DNA of 7,341 nt from CAJQGY01 sp964417685. GTDB taxonomy: Bacteria > Pseudomonadota > Gammaproteobacteria > Magnimaribacterales > D2472. Under the pieces are notes generated by a model. That model searched no databases. It saw only the letters and a program-made list of their open reading frames with translations, and was not told the DNA's origin. The stretch lies in the NCBI GenBank assembly GCA_964417685.1, contig CAYQIT010000031.1:1-7341 (forward strand), in the 5' to 3' direction. Made by a program: the position numbers and the translations under genes. Shown here piece by piece: positions 6,690 to 7,341 of the stretch; within the stretch, counting starts at the first letter, position 1; each line of letters starts with the position of its first letter.

Positions 6690-7225
6690 TTTATTTCTTT
6701 AAGTATAGACCAGTCAAAATATTGACCGGGATCAGTTTTTCTTCCAGATGCAATATCAGAATGACCTACAACCCTTCTTGGAGTGATATTTGGATATTCA
6801 TTGAAAAGAAGTTTTAGAACTTTAACTAAAGAATTATATTGATCGACTTCAAATTCAGATGTATCAGTTCCTTGTAACTCAATTCCAATTGAGTTGTTAT
6901 TACAATCTTGATTTCCTTCATAACATGATTTTCCAGCATGCCAAGCTCTTTTGTTGAAGGGTACAAATTGAATAATTTCACCATCTCTTTTGATGTAAAG
7001 ATGTGAGGATACTTTTAGTCCCTCGGTTTCTTTAAAATTTTTATCATGGCTTGGATCCAGTTCATTAAGAAAAAATTTTTCTACATTTGTATTTTTATAT
7101 TTTCCCCGAGGAAGGCTAATGCAATGAATTATTACTAAATCAATAATGGCATCTTTAGGTCTTGTATTGAAATTTGGTGAATCTAAGAATTGTATATTTG
7201 ATATCTTATGATTTTTAATGTCCAT
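6686..7225 (-). CDS. ampD: 1,6-anhydro-N-acetylmuramyl-L-alanine amidase AmpD
   Basis: AmpD is a cytoplasmic zinc amidase that cleaves the peptide from anhydro-MurNAc after AmpG import. The 179 residues match E. coli AmpD (183) along the whole length, and the conserved SPNFNTRP (16-23) falls at the expected distance from this ATG, supporting the start. Zinc ligands are present as H34 (VIIHCISLP), H155 (VVGHSDIA) and D165 (KTDPG). The catalytic E116 (SIGIELQGTD) and K163 are also kept, as is RAWHAGKS (93-100). No signal peptide is seen, which fits the cytoplasmic enzyme rather than a periplasmic AmiD type. The start follows the preceding stop codon with no gap, and ampG follows with a 4-base overlap. 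No ampC, ampR or ampE is visible, so a recycling role is more likely than beta-lactamase control. Confidence 0.96.
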   Translation of the reverse strand: MDIKNHKISNIQFLDSPNFNTRPKDAIIDLVIIHCISLPRGKYKNTNVEKFFLNELDPSHDKNFKETEGLKVSSHLYIKRDGEIIQFVPFNKRAWHAGKSCYEGNQDCNNNSIGIELQGTDTSEFEVDQYNSLVKVLKLLFNEYPNITPRRVVGHSDIASGRKTDPGQYFDWSILKEIK

Positions 7226-7341
7226 CTATCTTAATTTTGGTGGAAGCTTAAAATAAATATTTTCTTTATCATCTCCGCTCTCTACAACAGAAGCTCCTAA
7301 ATGTTCTTTTAATGCATTTGCCACTTCTTGAACCCTTTCTT
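7226..7341 (-). CDS. C-terminal end of an unrecognised protein (partial)
   Basis: An open frame enters from the right edge and ends at TAG (7228-7226), immediately followed by the ampD ATG. The visible 37 residues include ERVQEVANALKEHLGASVVE and end in KLPPKLR. An amphipathic helix followed by a short beta-strand-like stretch can be made out. I do not recognise the family from so little. The 0-base junction and shared strand make it the likely upstream member of the ampD-ampG-vanZ-like operon. The reading frame is supported by position and absence of stops rather than by homology. Confidence 0.6.
   Translation of the reverse strand, partial: ERVQEVANALKEHLGASVVESGDDKENIYFKLPPKLR

Noticed and set aside
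1..7341. Mobile elements, CRISPR arrays, RNA genes, defence or toxin-antitoxin systems
   Set aside because: No transposase, spaced direct repeats, tRNA-like or rRNA sequence, or matching small gene pair was seen on either strand.

Overview
The window is AT-rich, gene-dense chromosomal DNA from a bacterium. The GroEL, AmpD and YpjD/CNNM sequences are typical of Gammaproteobacteria. The low GC, very short intergenic gaps, shortened proteins and repeated stop/start overlaps suggest a streamlined, possibly marine lineage of the SAR86 type. That placement is inference from composition and protein character; no search was run.

Layout from left to right. (1) The 5' part of rpsP (ribosomal protein S16) runs leftward off the edge and carries an unusual Ala/Glu/Lys-rich C-terminal tail. 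(2) Divergent from it is a rightward pair: a shortened YpjD-type membrane protein, then a full CNNM/CBS/CorC membrane protein. The same pair sits next to the ffh-rpsP region in E. coli; ffh is absent from this junction here. (3) A bidirectional terminator separates that pair from a leftward single gene, a stand-alone membrane domain of the PuuD (urate hydroxylase N-terminal) family. (4) A leftward groES-groEL operon follows, with its own terminator and a candidate promoter. (5) Upstream of it is a tightly packed leftward cluster: the tail of an unrecognised gene, ampD, ampG and a VanZ-like gene, joined by a 0-bp junction, a 4-bp overlap and an 8-bp overlap.

How the genes work together. AmpG (muropeptide import) and AmpD (cytoplasmic anhydro-muropeptide amidase) form the core of cell-wall recycling. 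The VanZ-like protein is translationally linked to them, so a cell-envelope role is plausible. GroES and GroEL form the chaperonin. YpjD and the CNNM protein are linked by gene order and probably act in divalent cation (Mg2+) homeostasis. The PuuD-like protein has no purine-degradation neighbours, so its substrate is unknown.

No rRNA, tRNA, CRISPR array, insertion sequence or phage gene is visible, and no stretch above 300 bases lacks a gene. I found no convincing new multi-gene system. The points most worth checking are the S16 tail, the reduced YpjD, the stand-alone PuuD membrane domain and the ampD-ampG-vanZ-like cluster.
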